From: Polytrichum commune
Lineage: Eukaryota > Streptophyta > Polytrichopsida > Polytrichales > Polytrichaceae
Assembly: GCA_950295325.1 (NCBI GenBank)
Contig: OX485805.1
Span: forward strand, 5,828,501 to 5,892,500
DNA length: 64,000 bases
Direction: 5' to 3'
The notes below the pieces were generated by a model that was given only the letters and a program-made list of their open reading frames with translations, made no database searches and was not told the origin of the DNA. Below are positions 23,093 through 35,509 of this stretch, piece by piece. Within the stretch, counting starts at the first letter, position 1. Each line of letters begins with the position of its first letter. A program made the translations under genes and the position numbers.

Positions 23093-26000
23093 TTCACCCC
23101 TCTAAACCTGCACATCCTCCGGTATGTGCCAAGTTTAGTCTTCTTCATCATCTTGGTCATCGTTTGATGTATTTTCTGTTGGTTCATACTCTCCTTGAGT
23201 TTCGTCTTCGTCAATTCGGGAGTCTGGATCCATAAGTTCTGCAAGCTCCTCATAGTAAAGCGTCCATCTCTTCTTTTGAAAACCTTAACTCTTTTCCCAG
23301 CTACAGGTGTTCGTAGAAGAGTCCCATCCAATTCGCGAAGTGAATAAGTGCCATTGGAATGCACTTTGATCACCACATAAGGCCCAAACCATCTTTTTGC
23401 AAACTTGCGCACCGTGCTATGTTGATTCTCCAAGGAACTATCAAATACAAGTACCCAATCTCCTTCTTCAATTTTCCTTACCCTCAATCGGTGCGTCTTG
23501 TCAAACCGCTCCTTGTTACTGAGTCTTGCAACCTTCAATCGTTCCAATGCCATTGCAATGTCTTCAGGCAATTTCTCAAGTTGTTGTATACGAAGCTCCA
23601 ACAATCTTTCTGTACTAATGTCATCCTCCCATGAAAGAAAAACCCATGTGGGAATATCTTCCTCCCCTGGCATCATTGGCTTTTGTCCATATAAAAGCTC
23701 CACAGGCATGTAACCCGTCACTGTACTATGTGTGGTTCTATCAGCCCATAGAGCAAATGGTAGCAATTTTGGCCAAATACTATGTTTTCCCTTGCAAGCT
23801 TTAACCAATGCATGAATGATTGGAGGATGTCCCCTCTCAATCTTGCCATTAGCCTCAGGATTGGAAGCCGTTGTTAACTTCAATTGCACACCATATCGCT
23901 TGAAAAATTCTTTGGCTTCAGCGACATCCAATTCTCCTCGGTCAGCTCTCATCCTACCAATGCTCCCATACCGACTAAAAATATCTTCAAGTATAAATCG
24001 GCATACATTTTCTGTTGTCTTAGTCCTCAAAGCTCTTCCTTCAACAAAGTTTGAAAGTTCTTCTCTAGCTAAAACAAGATACTTCATTCCCCACATTGCA
24101 TTTGGCATAGCAACCAAATCAATCATCCATTGGAAATGGATTGCAATGGGATAAGTAGGATGTAACTCATCTCTATGTCGTACCTTCGATTGCAATTGGC
24201 ATACTACACAAGATGATACAAATTCTTCAACATCTTTGTATAGCCCCTTCCACCAATATCTCTCCTTGATTTTTGTATAAGTGGCCCAAACTCCTCTGTG
24301 ACCAGCCCAAAGTGAATCATGAAATTCTTTAAGAACTTGGGTTTTAGTCTCAGAATCCCCAACCACTCTCAATGGCATTTGATCAGTTCTTTTCGCTCTC
24401 TTCCACAAAACTCCATCTCTTAACAGATAACCATAGGATTGATGTCTGATGAATTTGAATGTCTTATCCACCCAACCCGCTTGCCGCTTCATTGTACTCA
24501 AGTAAAGTCCAATATCTCTTAATTTTCCTTCATAAAGCTCGGTTGCAAAAGGTAAAGCTGAATTGGATGAACTGTCTCCATCAATCATCATCACATAGCC
24601 TCCATGTGACAATTTTCCTTCACTCTCAGGAGCCATCATCTCCTCCTCTTTAAAATACCTAGCTCTAGACAACATATCGGCAACATTATTATTTTTGCCT
24701 TCAATATGCATTAGAATAGGATTCAAAGATTTGATGTAGGCAATCCATCGCAACATTGCAATGTCTGGTGAGGAGCAATTTGCAATCATCCCCAACAAAG
24801 GCAAACAATCCGTTTCTAATACCACCTCTGCTCCAATCAAATAGTTTCTGTCTGCCTTTAGAGCTGTAAGGGCTCCCCATAATTCTCTCTTCACTTGTGG
24901 ATAAGCCCTTTGCCGCTCTGTCAAGATCCTTGCTCCAAATCGGATAGCAAATCTTCTTCCTTCTTCATCATCTTGTCCAATTGCCCATCCAATTGCAATT
25001 GGACTTGTGTCAACAGTCACAATTACTGGTCTTCCACAATCATAGCTCATTTGCTTTAGAACCGGTGGTGATTCTAAAATTTTCTTCAACTCCCTCATAG
25101 CTATATCTTGCTCATGTTGCCAAAGAAATTTGTTTCTCTTGCGCAATAGCTTGTAAAGAGGCTCTGACACATGAGCAAAATGAGGAATCCATATCTGATA
25201 GAAGACACATGCTCCTAGAAACCTCCTTACTTCGGTGACACTACTACATGCCTTCATTTTTCCTATAGCATTCACCTTCTCAGGATTTGGTTTCCTTCCA
25301 TAGGAACCACATAAATGTCCAACCACCAAAATTTCACCAACCCCAAACTTGGATTTGTCAATGGAGAGGGTCAAATTCACCTCTTCGAGTCTGCTTAAGA
25401 TTTTGGTTACATCATTGATATGATCATTCACAAAAGCTCTACAACCATCATCTTAAATTGTCGAGTCTTTTTTCTTCTCATCACATCCTTTAATTGGAAT
25501 GTCATCCACAAAGGGTATCGTCTTCTCAGGGACAAAGTCTCTTAGAATTTGATTCATGGCACTCTGCATATGCGCCACCGAGTTGGTAGCACCTTGAGGC
25601 AACGTACACATACGTACTAATCCAAGTGGAGTCTTCATGGTTGTCAAGTCTCTGCTCTCAGTTGCTAATTGAAATTGATCATAGCCAGAATACAAATCTC
25701 CAATGGAATAGATTGCATGCCCAGCAAATGCTTCTGCCACTTCATCAACAATTGGACCGGATCCTTTGTTTCTGATTGTGACTTTGTTGGCAGGTTGCAT
25801 ATCTTGGATGAACCTTAGTGCCCCTGACTTCTTCGGCACTGTAAACCAACGGTTTGAATATGGAGCCATTGAAGGCTCAAGTATGCCCATGCGTATCTTT
25901 TCTTTGAGTAACTCTACAAGCTTTGGAAGTAGAGTCCTAGGTACAGGTATAGGCTTCAAATCCCATGGTACATGTGGTACCGTGAAAATTACCATTGGTG

Positions 26001-26694
26001 CTACAACATTTGGTTGCACACACCCAATCTCATCTGGCGAAGAAGCGAAGGCTTTTCCATGCATAGAAAGCATGTCTTGAAATTTCTTCTTCTCCGGCTC
26101 AGTCAAAAAATCATCTCCTCCAATCTTTAATCTTGCCAAAGTTTCTTCAGTAAACTTGTGTCCAATCTTTCTCGTTTCTCTCAAACTTGGCTCATTCTCA
26201 ACTTGTTTGATATGCTCCTCAGTGTCAAAGGGTAGCTGAGTTGCAACTGGCTTCACCTTTTTAGCAACAGTCTTGTATTTTGTATGTATTGTTGCCTCCG
26301 GTCTCACCCCATTGGTTTTGAAATCACCAAGTATCGTCACTGTTTGAGAAATCTCATGATACAGTTGACTTGAGTGAATGCCAATAAGACAATCAACTGT
26401 CTCCATGGCATCATTTTCTTCAACTATATCCTCTAAGAGATGCACAATATCATTTGGCAACCCATTCTCCTCATAAATTCCGGAGATACATTCATCTGGC
26501 AAGAGAACCTTCATCTTTTTGAATTTTTTCTCCATTTTCTTTGCAAATCTTTTATGTACAAGATCCAAGTCTTTGAGACTTGTAAAGCTCACAAATCCAC
26601 ACTCTGTCACACCTAAAATTCCACTCCTAAGATCGGTATTTACATTGGGGAATTTAGCAGTTTGAATTTCCATAGCACCCGTGGCTCCCCTCAT
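23080..26694 (-). pseudogene. pol: RT, RNase H and integrase, with one in-frame stop
   Basis: ATG at 26694. N-terminal RT motifs are FTVPKKSGALRFIQDMQPAN, IYSIGDLYSGYDQFQL and the catalytic-site variant FVDD. A TAA at 25453-25455 interrupts the frame shortly after FVDD, and the same frame continues with CRAFVNDHINDV, then the RNase H region (VTVDTSPIAIGWAIG, ETDCLPLLGMI). The integrase has a zinc region (HDSLWAGHRG...CVVCQ) and DDE residues in MIDLVAMP, RADRGELD and NPEANGKIERG, and the C-terminal KRWFGPYVV motif. The ORF would be 1204 residues without the stop and ends inside the 3' LTR. It lies in the -1 frame relative to gag-pro, 14 nt after the gag-pro stop. The TAA is probably a single point mutation. 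Confidence 0.9.
23093..23103 (-). promoter_or_regulatory. Polypurine tract of the Ty3-type element
   Basis: On the minus strand AGAGGGGTGAA lies immediately before the 3' LTR, the expected place for the plus-strand primer. It also codes for the last pol residues. Confidence 0.8.
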
Positions 26695-26708
26695 TCCGCG
26701 TGTGCTCT

Positions 26709-29237
26709 CTAGAAATCCTGAAAGTTTGGAGATGTCGGTAGCAGATTCTCCCTTAGTTGGAGTCGGTGTCTCTCATTGTCAGGCTTCACCGTCAAGAATT
26801 GCACTGATTTCCTTCCATCCACACTCCGAATTCGGGCATAATGAGACCCATCATCCAACACTTTGGTTTCCATTCGTGAAGCAGTGATGAAAGGTTGGCC
26901 CAAGAGTACCGGGTAAGCACTAAGATTTTGAACAAAGAAATTTTGTTCAACCTCTACATCTCCAATCTTCGTAGGAACTGCAGGACAAGCTCCATACAAT
27001 CGAGTCCGCCCAGTATTGGTTGCTCTCATGATCCAGCCATGGTCTGTATCAATTGGCCATTTGCCTTTCTCATAAATATCACGAGACATAATATTGATCT
27101 CTGAACCATGGTCAACAAGGGCTAAAATGGGGTCATCCAATCCTCCAAGCTTCACCTTTGTCTCAGTGGTGGCCCTTGCCCAAAACAATTGATCAAATTC
27201 GGTTTTTTCTTCACTTCTTTTCATAAGAGAATGATCAGAGGTACATTCAAAAGTTTGTACCTCAACCTTTGGAGTTTCTTCATTCAGAGTTTCAATCTTT
27301 ACTCCGCAAGTATTTGCTTCAACATTCTCTTGATTTGTTGAAAATGTGATCTTCCCCTTCTCTTGATCATTTGCTAGAGCTTCACCATCTTCAACTACTG
27401 GATCATTCATCATAGCAAATACCTCACCAATCGCCATCTCTTCATCTTCGGTCATGTGGGTGTCTAAGGCAGTCACCATTACAGCCTCAGCTGTCATTTG
27501 TCTCTTCCTTTTGATGATGTCGATAATTAGCTCATGGAAATCTTTCTTGGCTATGCCAAGAGCCTCCCTCAAGGTGAATTCAATCTTGGCATCCAAGATT
27601 CTTTCTTCCAATACCCCCTTCAAGTCAATGGAAGTCTCAATGTCTGATTGGAGTTTGTAAGCAGGTGTCTTTGCTTTGGTCTTGCTTACATCCTCCTTTT
27701 CTTTGTCTTTTTTGCTGCCACTAGACTGTCCCCACTCTTTATCAGGAAGTGGTCCATCTCCTGGGTGTACAATGTCAGGATTGGCTGACTTTGACCTTGT
27801 AGGGATTTTTCTCCTCATTTCTTTTGCAGGATCATTGTTTACTGGAGGCCTTCTTTTAGACATTGGCTCCTCTTCATCCTCAACATCAAATCTCACACGT
27901 TTTTCTTCAACTGAAGCATCATGCAAGTCATCATGGTGTTTTCCTTCATTCAAAAAGACATTGATGTTGTTTGCATCAACAGGATCCTCCCATCCAGTTG
28001 CTCTTCTAATGGCTTGAGCCCCCCTCTTCATTTGAACATGTGATTGAGTAGATGAAACACCAACTGAGTATTGTTCCACTTGAACATGATACGTTTCAGC
28101 TCCATGCACTTGCACACGGTTGGTTTTTGTCATCTTCTCTTCCATTAACTTCTTCATTCCCCCTTTCCCGAAGTTAGTCCTCAATGGAGAATTTGAAGCT
28201 GCATCATGAATCTTCCCATCTTTGTAGATGACAAGATCATTCTTAAGGGCTTCTTCATAGGACTCACATCCTCTCAAAGTATGCTCAATCTCTTCATCAC
28301 ACCAAACACACCTCCTAGCATATTTTCTTCCTTCTTCCGATCGTTGAGAAGAAGAAGCCCCTCTAGCCTTCTTAAGTTCACCAAACTCAACTCTGAGTTC
28401 TTGAAATCCCTTGATAAGGTCTTCAAGGGTATTTCCTTCACTTGGCTTTGTAGCTCTAAATATGGATCCTGGAGCTATGGAAGGTGTTGAATCAGCCGAC
28501 AGCCTAGGAGCCCTTGGAGTCTGAATAGGCTCCACATCAATTCTTGCTCCAATACCCCTTGACCTTACACGTCGTTGTTTGGCCAAGAGAGTAACTGTCT
28601 CCTCTACCCTCCTCCAATCGTTGGTGAAACCACCTTCTGTCGTGCGATCTCCAAGAAGTAAGAGAAGCCTATCTTCAAGTCCTTCGTCAGCAGCTTGAAG
28701 AAATAACTCTGCCTTCCTAGTCTCTAGGAGATGTCTTTCTGCCAAAGGTAATTGGCTAAACTTCTTCTCGAAATCTTTCAGCAACTCATTTGGGCTCATG
28801 TTGTCTCCAGGTCGCCGCTCCACCCACTCAAGAAAAGATCTCTTAGTCATTCTTTCTGAGTCTTCTTCAAAATATTCATCTCGAAGAAGCTCAGCAAACT
28901 CACTCCATGATTGTGACCGCTCACGAATTTCTCTCACCCGTTCACAAATTTCAGGCACAACCGCCATGTCAAATGTCTCAGACATGCGGTCCTCACCAAC
29001 TTGGTGTACTTCCATCTCACAGATGTACACCCGCAAGAACTTAGAGATGTTCTTGCCATCAAATCTCCCAATATTAGCAACAACCGTTTTAAGAGCCTTC
29101 GTGGCCCCTTGTCCTCCTTGATTGGTTCGATGCTGCTCCATGAACAAGGCTAACGCCCCAAGAATGTCCTCCATGGGAACTTGGGTTCCACCGCCGCCTT
29201 TTCCGCCGGCACCACCTATCCCTTCAGAATCTGCCAT
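26709..29237 (-). CDS. gag-pro polyprotein of the Ty3-type element (842 aa)
   Basis: I start at the ATG at 29237 (MADSEGIGG); an upstream in-frame GTG is less likely. The N-terminal two thirds form the capsid-type region (YICEMEVHQ...FEKKFSQLPLAERHLLETRK). A knuckle, CVWCDEEIEHTLRGC, has CX2CX5HX4C spacing, one longer than the classic CCHC. A charged linker follows. The C-terminal protease has ALVDHGSEINIMS around residue 720 and YPVLLGQPFI. The active-site triad reads D-H-G instead of the usual D-T/S-G. Pol is a separate downstream frame, so its expression needs reinitiation or a -1 shift. No lesion seen. Confidence 0.9.
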   Translation of the reverse strand: MADSEGIGGAGGKGGGGTQVPMEDILGALALFMEQHRTNQGGQGATKALKTVVANIGRFDGKNISKFLRVYICEMEVHQVGEDRMSETFDMAVVPEICERVREIRERSQSWSEFAELLRDEYFEEDSERMTKRSFLEWVERRPGDNMSPNELLKDFEKKFSQLPLAERHLLETRKAELFLQAADEGLEDRLLLLLGDRTTEGGFTNDWRRVEETVTLLAKQRRVRSRGIGARIDVEPIQTPRAPRLSADSTPSIAPGSIFRATKPSEGNTLEDLIKGFQELRVEFGELKKARGASSSQRSEEGRKYARRCVWCDEEIEHTLRGCESYEEALKNDLVIYKDGKIHDAASNSPLRTNFGKGGMKKLMEEKMTKTNRVQVHGAETYHVQVEQYSVGVSSTQSHVQMKRGAQAIRRATGWEDPVDANNINVFLNEGKHHDDLHDASVEEKRVRFDVEDEEEPMSKRRPPVNNDPAKEMRRKIPTRSKSANPDIVHPGDGPLPDKEWGQSSGSKKDKEKEDVSKTKAKTPAYKLQSDIETSIDLKGVLEERILDAKIEFTLREALGIAKKDFHELIIDIIKRKRQMTAEAVMVTALDTHMTEDEEMAIGEVFAMMNDPVVEDGEALANDQEKGKITFSTNQENVEANTCGVKIETLNEETPKVEVQTFECTSDHSLMKRSEEKTEFDQLFWARATTETKVKLGGLDDPILALVDHGSEINIMSRDIYEKGKWPIDTDHGWIMRATNTGRTRLYGACPAVPTKIGDVEVEQNFFVQNLSAYPVLLGQPFITASRMETKVLDDGSHYARIRSVDGRKSVQFLTVKPDNERHRLQLRENLLPTSPNFQDF

Positions 29238-29269
29238 CGCGATGTTTATCCAGTTGCCCCAAAACACCT

Positions 29270-29285
29270 CTCAGTGGAAGCACCA
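29270..29285 (-). promoter_or_regulatory. Primer-binding-site-like sequence
   Basis: On the minus strand TGGTGCTTCCACTGAG begins 2 nt after the 5' LTR. It starts TGG, complementary to a tRNA CCA end. It is not the common initiator-Met PBS (TGGTATCAGAGC); I did not identify the tRNA. Confidence 0.6.
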
Positions 29286-29287
29286 AA

Positions 29288-30438
29288 TGTCGGGTAGAGA
29301 GGGTTCCGCCTTGGGAAAGCGCTGGGCTTCTGGCTGCAACTAGATTTTATCGGACCCGTCGAATCTTCTGGTCTTCAATCGAATCTTCCAGTCTTCTAGT
29401 CTTCAATTTCTTCTAATCTTCAACCTCTTTCCCGTCGACCTATCCTGTTGCGGCTCTATATGGATAAAGGGTAAGGGTAGTGTGATAAGAAACCACGGGC
29501 TTCGGACGGGTAAAACGGGACGTCAGAACACGAGCTGACGTCCGAAAGATTGGCTCCTAAACTTTCAAACCCACGGTGACCAGCAATCGCGCCTCACCAG
29601 TGGGAACGACAGAAAACAACCTTGTGGGTGATTAATCCCACTTCGTTGTCACAAACAACCTTGTGGGTCATTAATCCCACTTCGTTGTCACACAGGAAAC
29701 AAATTACGATGCAGAAATGAAAATGCAACTAGCCTCCAAAACCGGCTTGGAATCACACACACAAGAAAAAGACAACGTGCCACAAGCAACCACACATTCG
29801 AGTCTTGAAGCCTTCAATTCTTTAATCTGTCCGTCTTCTATGGTCGGTCGAAGTCTCAGCTCTTCTTTTAAGAACCAACAGACTTCCCTCCACTCAAACA
29901 AGCACAAATCTTGATTGCTAACTTCCAAAACAACAAGTGAGATCTCTCATGAATCACAAATCCCTCGTATTTTATTTCATATTCTTCTCATAAACAACTC
30001 ACACCGTGAGCTTCGAATCCACTTCTCTCTCTCTCCACAACTTCTCTCCCTCAATAATCACATAACATCTTTCCTTCACCGCCTCTCCCTATCCATGCGA
30101 GAGACAAAGTTCTCTCTTATCCTCATCACATGGCTCCTAATCACCCATTGGTCCAAAGTAACTCAAGATAACTAAAAGACAAAAATAAACTATGAGTAAA
30201 TAAAAAGGTAATCTATTTCTATCATTTGGTAAAGGTAACTAAGAGTAACTATGAGTAAACATAAAGGTAAGCAACTTCTATCCACTTCTATCCTTAGGTA
30301 ATGAACTAAAATAAACTATGAGTAAATAAATAAAAATAATCTACTTCTATTCTTTATTATTTTTCTCCAAGACCAAGAATCACAATGCAATATTAAATAC
30401 GTACACATCTATATAGTGTACGTATTTACATCACGACA
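29288..30438 (-). repeat. 5' LTR (1151 bp)
   Basis: Same length and, by reading, the same sequence as 21942-23092. As the 5' LTR on the minus strand it should carry the promoter. A TATA-like CCATATAGAG occurs near the R/U5 side at about 29453-29465, but I cannot fix the start site. Confidence 0.95.
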
Positions 30439-30442
30439 ACGT

Positions 30443-31869
30443 GTCATACATACATACATTCTCCATTCCGCACGTGAAATCATAATCCATTGTGGGCACT
30501 TTATTTATTAAAACTATGGGATAAAATTTTGAAACAACACTGGATTTTGTAATATGTACAAAACTTAGTTTGGAAGTATTTTACAAACAAGTTATTTTTT
30601 GAACAACATAGGTCTAGGCTTTATCTTAAATAAACTTATCAAGTGTTAGCACTTATTTTGGAAGCGCTACATACTAGATTAAATTTTGTTTAGGCAATTT
30701 TTTTTGGTTTAGCGGCAATGATGCCGGTTGAAGAGAACGCCCCACCGGAACCTCTACATGGTGGGGAATTGGGTTCGGGGGGACTCCGATACGGAGTTTG
30801 GGGTTAACACCGGGAGGTACACCCAAAAGAAGAAAACCGAATGCACCAAGGGATAGAACACAACCTATCAATATGGAGGTGGTGAGGGATCCCAACGTGC
30901 ACACTAATCCCAGATGGTAGGATGAGAAAGGTTTGTGCATGTATAGCATTATCCAAAGATATGTGGAGTGGACACATCTAATGAGAATGTTATTTACAAG
31001 CGCGAACGTCAATCAAATCTCCAAACAAAAATATGGGTTATAGAAGGATGTGAGCCATAAGATTTTTGGAGACCAATGTAAGGACAATTGGAAATATTTA
31101 TAGGGGGGACCAAAGGAGTTCAATCGTGGGAATATGCTCATGTGGTTGTGCCAGATGGTGTATGCCAAGGTCATTTTGGAAGTGCAAACTAACTGGTCAA
31201 TCATCCCACATACCAACTTAGATTTGAGGGCAACACGACAGAATAGGGTCATACCTAGTTATGTGCTAGGCCGGAACACTAGCAAATCAATCCCATTGGC
31301 ATGGCAACATCCAACAAATCCTTTGGTAATTCAAGCTCATTCTGATTTCCTTCTGAGTCCCAAGCCAACAACCTCTAGGAATTCCACACTCCAACCATGT
31401 AGACCTCGACGATGCGAACACAATGTTAGGGGGTACCCACTGAACAACTTGTCAAGCAACAAAGAATCCACATGACACCACCACATGGACCATGTTTGTT
31501 TTGTCCAGCATCTTCGCCAGTTGATGTGGAGATGACATCGGAGGTTCCAACACCACCACTAGTAGTTGCTAACAATGACGTGGAGGAGGCGTTGAAGGTT
31601 GAGTTGGCAATGTGCAAGTCAGACCATAAACGAGATCCAAGGGTTGAAGGCTTGGATTGAGGAGTTGACCAATCTTGCGAGGATCATCATTGAATAGCAA
31701 GGCTTGCCATCCAGGGACTAGGGACAAACACCATTAGCAAATCTTGAGGCAATTAGGGTTGATTACGCTAGTGTAAGAAGGAGGAACCAGATGTTGGAGG
31801 ATGACTAAACAAGCATGGTCACATCCACCCTCATGTACACAATGCGCAAGAGGTCGTTGATAGAAGAGC
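30443..31869. other. Flank of the Ty3-type insertion, decayed coding-like sequence
   Basis: The plus strand from about 30720 to 31860 has coding-like composition but frequent stops in all frames, and it leads into the RING-like relic that follows. No motif is recognised. Confidence 0.35.
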
Positions 31870-32420
31870 TTGAAAAACTTAGGAGTCCCTACGAATAATG
31901 GTATGATTGTTGATTTCTATTCACCTTATAGCCATCCATGGACTTCATGTACCCCAATGGGCCTCCGGTCGATGAGCAACATGATCCTAGCATTAATTGG
32001 ATGCGAGACCCGAAGATTAATTCCAATGGGCAACCATACTATCATTATGAAACCTCCAGCCACACCGACCTTATTGTGGCCATGCATCCCCATGTGGATT
32101 AAGGATAGGAGTTCTTGTAGCATATGCACTAAACCTTTGGAACCTGAAGGTGTGTGGATGTTTGGCTCTTGCAATCATATGGTCCGTTTGAATTGCTTGT
32201 TGCCTCACATGATGCAAACATGTTGTTCTCCTTCATGCAAAACCCTTCTACATCGGAGGTTGTACGGGTAATTTGGCATGCAATGGGGAATGCCTCCGGA
32301 TTATGTATACAATATCACCCATGGTGTATTGCCCACAAAATATGGCAATCCTCCTACTCAAAACTAACATGCACAATAGTATGTCAAGAACCTCCGAGGT
32401 TATTTGACGAATCTTACAGC
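31870..32420 (+). pseudogene. Decayed ORF with RING-like Cys/His cluster
   Basis: Around 32110-32270 the frame reads CSICTKPLEPEGVWMFGSC then NHMVRLNCLLP and MMQTCCSPSCKTLLHRRLYG. The CxxC, CxH, C and CxxxC spacing resembles a RING-type finger. After a TAA the same frame continues FGMQWGMPPDYVYNITHGV, so the original protein extended further. Stops and the lack of a clear start show decay. It may be a transposon-carried gene. No ligase function can be claimed. Confidence 0.4.
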
Positions 32421-35400
32421 TGAGCACATCACATGGGCGGTACATGAGTTTTACCCAAGTTCTACACCTGAAGGCTTGTGATGAGAGAGCATTTTTGTAC
32501 CAAATCATGGGAGGCCATGTTGATGATACAACGGAGGTCATCAAAGGCCCATACCCCTAAAGCTCAAATGATTCAATATTGTGGGGTTATTGCCACGCAA
32601 TCTAGTTCCAAGAGAGACAATGACTTGGGATATCAAATACATGTTGGATATTGAAAACTTTCATCCTAATGCATATAGGCAAGAGAATGTCACCCAAGAG
32701 GTGTCATTCAACAACAAAGATATTCATATCAGTTTTTTGGATACATAATACCGAGATAGGCCTAGGAATGTGATGCACTATCTTTGATTCAATTATACAT
32801 ATTAATGTGGAAACAACAAATTCACATAATTTATAAATGATTTTGTGTTCACTATCACTTTTGATATTAATGTCAATCTATCACCGCTTACTATTATTCA
32901 CTCTAGAGTTGGGTCCTACAAACATGTAATGAAATCATAGTCGATATGAGTATATTCTATAATGATTGACATATTTGTCCAATTAAAAAAACATTGTCAT
33001 ACATACATTCAATGTATATTTGTAATCATATAGTGTATATTACCTACATACCAATGTACGTAAGCATATGTCCAACTATGATCTACATACTAAACTCGTG
33101 CCAAATTGGTAGAGCTAAGCTTGTACTCTTTGTAAACCTAATATTCCTTTTGGTGCGTAGTGCATTACTTGAACCCCCAGTGGATAGGGAGAAGCACGGA
33201 ATGTTCTATGGTTTAGTGGAACCACCACAAGGTCAAGTAGTTTTTCCGGAACTCTCTAGTTGTCACCTTTGTAATCACGCAACAATCCATTAACATTATC
33301 ATTTCAATTGTTTGCAACCACACCTTTCATAATCAACAATTAATCTCATAGACCACACACGGACATTCTACCTATAATCAATCACATTCCTAGTTTGTCT
33401 CAGCCTCTCCAAACATATATGAATTAAATTCACAAGATGATTTGAAGACCATCAACTTACACACAGGATCTGTCACATAGACTGAACAAGTATACTTCAA
33501 ATTGAAATTCTCAATCATACACCAAATGATAAGGAGACAATGGACTGAAGAATCATTCTTCATCTGCAAACCCACTAGCATTCACAAACTGGGGTGCATT
33601 TCATCCATAGAGGATTAATCTCTGATCTTAATATCATCACAATTTGCTTCATAAGTCAATTGTCATTCCATCAGAGGTTCGAGGTAGATAAAATCATGGT
33701 CTAAGACTTTTCTCAAGAGGAAGCATAACCTATTAATAGAAACATCCAAGCAGGTGTTGATTTTTCATGGTGGTGACTACTCCTATCAGACCATAGCCTT
33801 TGACAATCTTTTTTTCTTCATATCTCCTAGTCTATGGCTTAATTTATCACAAGCTAATTAAATTTCTTGTTTTCATTGGCCTTTTATCACACTATTTTTC
33901 TAAATGAGGAAAAAACTAAATTAAATTAACTCCACAAGCTCCATATACCTAAGGTAAACAATGCTAATTCAGTTAGCTTCCTTAATCGGACACATTTTTT
34001 GGCTCCAAATCAGTTGTATAATCGCTTTAATTTGATGGGTGAGTAATACATGGTGATTTAGCCACCGCCTTGATGATGTTTGGGTTAGTCACCTTTACAA
34101 AAGTCAAACAACACGCACCATATCCATTATGAGGAGTTCTATTCATTGAGTTATGACATGCTTGATTTTGTGCCCAAGGTGGGCAAACTAGGAGGCGACA
34201 ATGTGGGCAAATTAGGAAGTGGCATGTGGCTCTAAGTGTCGACCAACTTTTATTGTGGGTATTCTATAAGTGAAAGAACAATTCAACAACATTTTATCTT
34301 ACATGTGACCACTTTAGAGACATGACACAACCAATATTAGCATTGAAATTGGTTCTCATTGGCAAACGACCCATGTAGAATTTGCTAATGATGTTGTCCA
34401 CTTACACAACATTGAACAATAAAAGAGTTCCCCCTTATAACACCACATTGGAAAGTAGAGAATTTTTTATTCCGGAGCCTACATCAAGATCTTCCTCAAC
34501 TCTGATTTCAACGATTTCAATTTCTTTGGTCATGATTCATAATTGCTAGCATGCTCAAGCTTTTAATGCTCAAATCCTTTGATTGGATGATTCCACAGAT
34601 CTGGAGGTGTCCTCATTAGCCTCATCTACCTTAGTAGGAAACAATGTCTTAACAATTGTGGCGAGACTAGAGTAATGATTTAAATGTCAAGTTACTAGTT
34701 ACAATCGGGACCTACCATTGAACGACACTTCTATGAGAGCGGAGAGGGGAGAGTGGACAAAAAATAAAAGTAGTAACTTGTTTTTACTAATATGAGATTT
34801 CTTTGCTATAAGATTAGAATATAATAAGAATATTCAAGATTCATACTAAAATAATAAAAATTTGTCACCTATTATTGTGGAATGTAGAGGCCAAAAAAAC
34901 AAAGGGGTCTTGAATTTGAAAAGTTATGATTCAGTTTGAGAACCGGGAAATGCTAAAATGATAGAATTTTTATGAAATAATGGTTAAGTATAGAACTGAA
35001 ATCGAGGATGAGGTCAAGAAAAAATCAATGAGAATGGCATTTTTGAGATTGGTGCAATTGAGGATTGAGTCGATTAAAATACAAAGGGCAACCAACTTGC
35101 TTCATTTTTATTCCATCGTTTTTGTCTTTGTCCTATCTGTGGCTTAACTTTACATCTTGGACTACAACAATTATTCTTTATGGTGGAGGAAGTTGTCTTC
35201 AACTGAAGATATATGAGGACAAATTTTAGACTCATACACAATATGAAGGTGGAGCTTCAAGCTAGGTTAGTTTTTTTGGTTTTATTTTGTGTTGGGCTTA
35301 ATGTGGTCAAGGGTCTCCAAACCGAGGGTGCCCTTGGGGCTGATGCAAGGCTAGGTGAAGGAATTTGAGTTTGTTTGGGAAAAACACAATGTGGTTTGAG

Positions 35401-35509
35401 GTTATGTCAGTTTGCTTAGTTTTGTTATGGTTGAACTTAATGTGATGGAGGGTCTCGGAACTAAGAGGGTGCCCTAGGGAGAGGTTTCATGCTAGTTTAG
35501 TTTGTTTAA
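32421..35509. other. AT-rich spacer, nothing recognised
   Basis: About 3 kb with no supported gene. The GTGGCGAGACTAGAGT motif at about 34660 is shared with about 12370. Confidence 0.6.

Larger units (their letters stand above)
21942..30438 (-). mobile_element. Ty3/gypsy-type LTR retrotransposon, nearly intact and young
   Basis: An 8497-bp element on the minus strand with two 1151-bp LTRs, a PBS-like site, gag-pro, pol in the order RT-RNase H-integrase, and a polypurine tract. RT before integrase assigns it to Ty3/gypsy. I saw no difference between the two LTRs on reading, which implies very recent insertion. The protease reads DHGSE and the RT box FVDD. No chromodomain follows the integrase. 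The only obvious coding lesion is one in-frame TAA in pol. Confidence 0.95.

Noticed and set aside
26709-26760. Classic -1 slippery heptamer at the gag-pro/pol junction
   Set aside because: No X XXY YYZ sequence in the right frame is visible before the stop, so I do not annotate a frameshift site.
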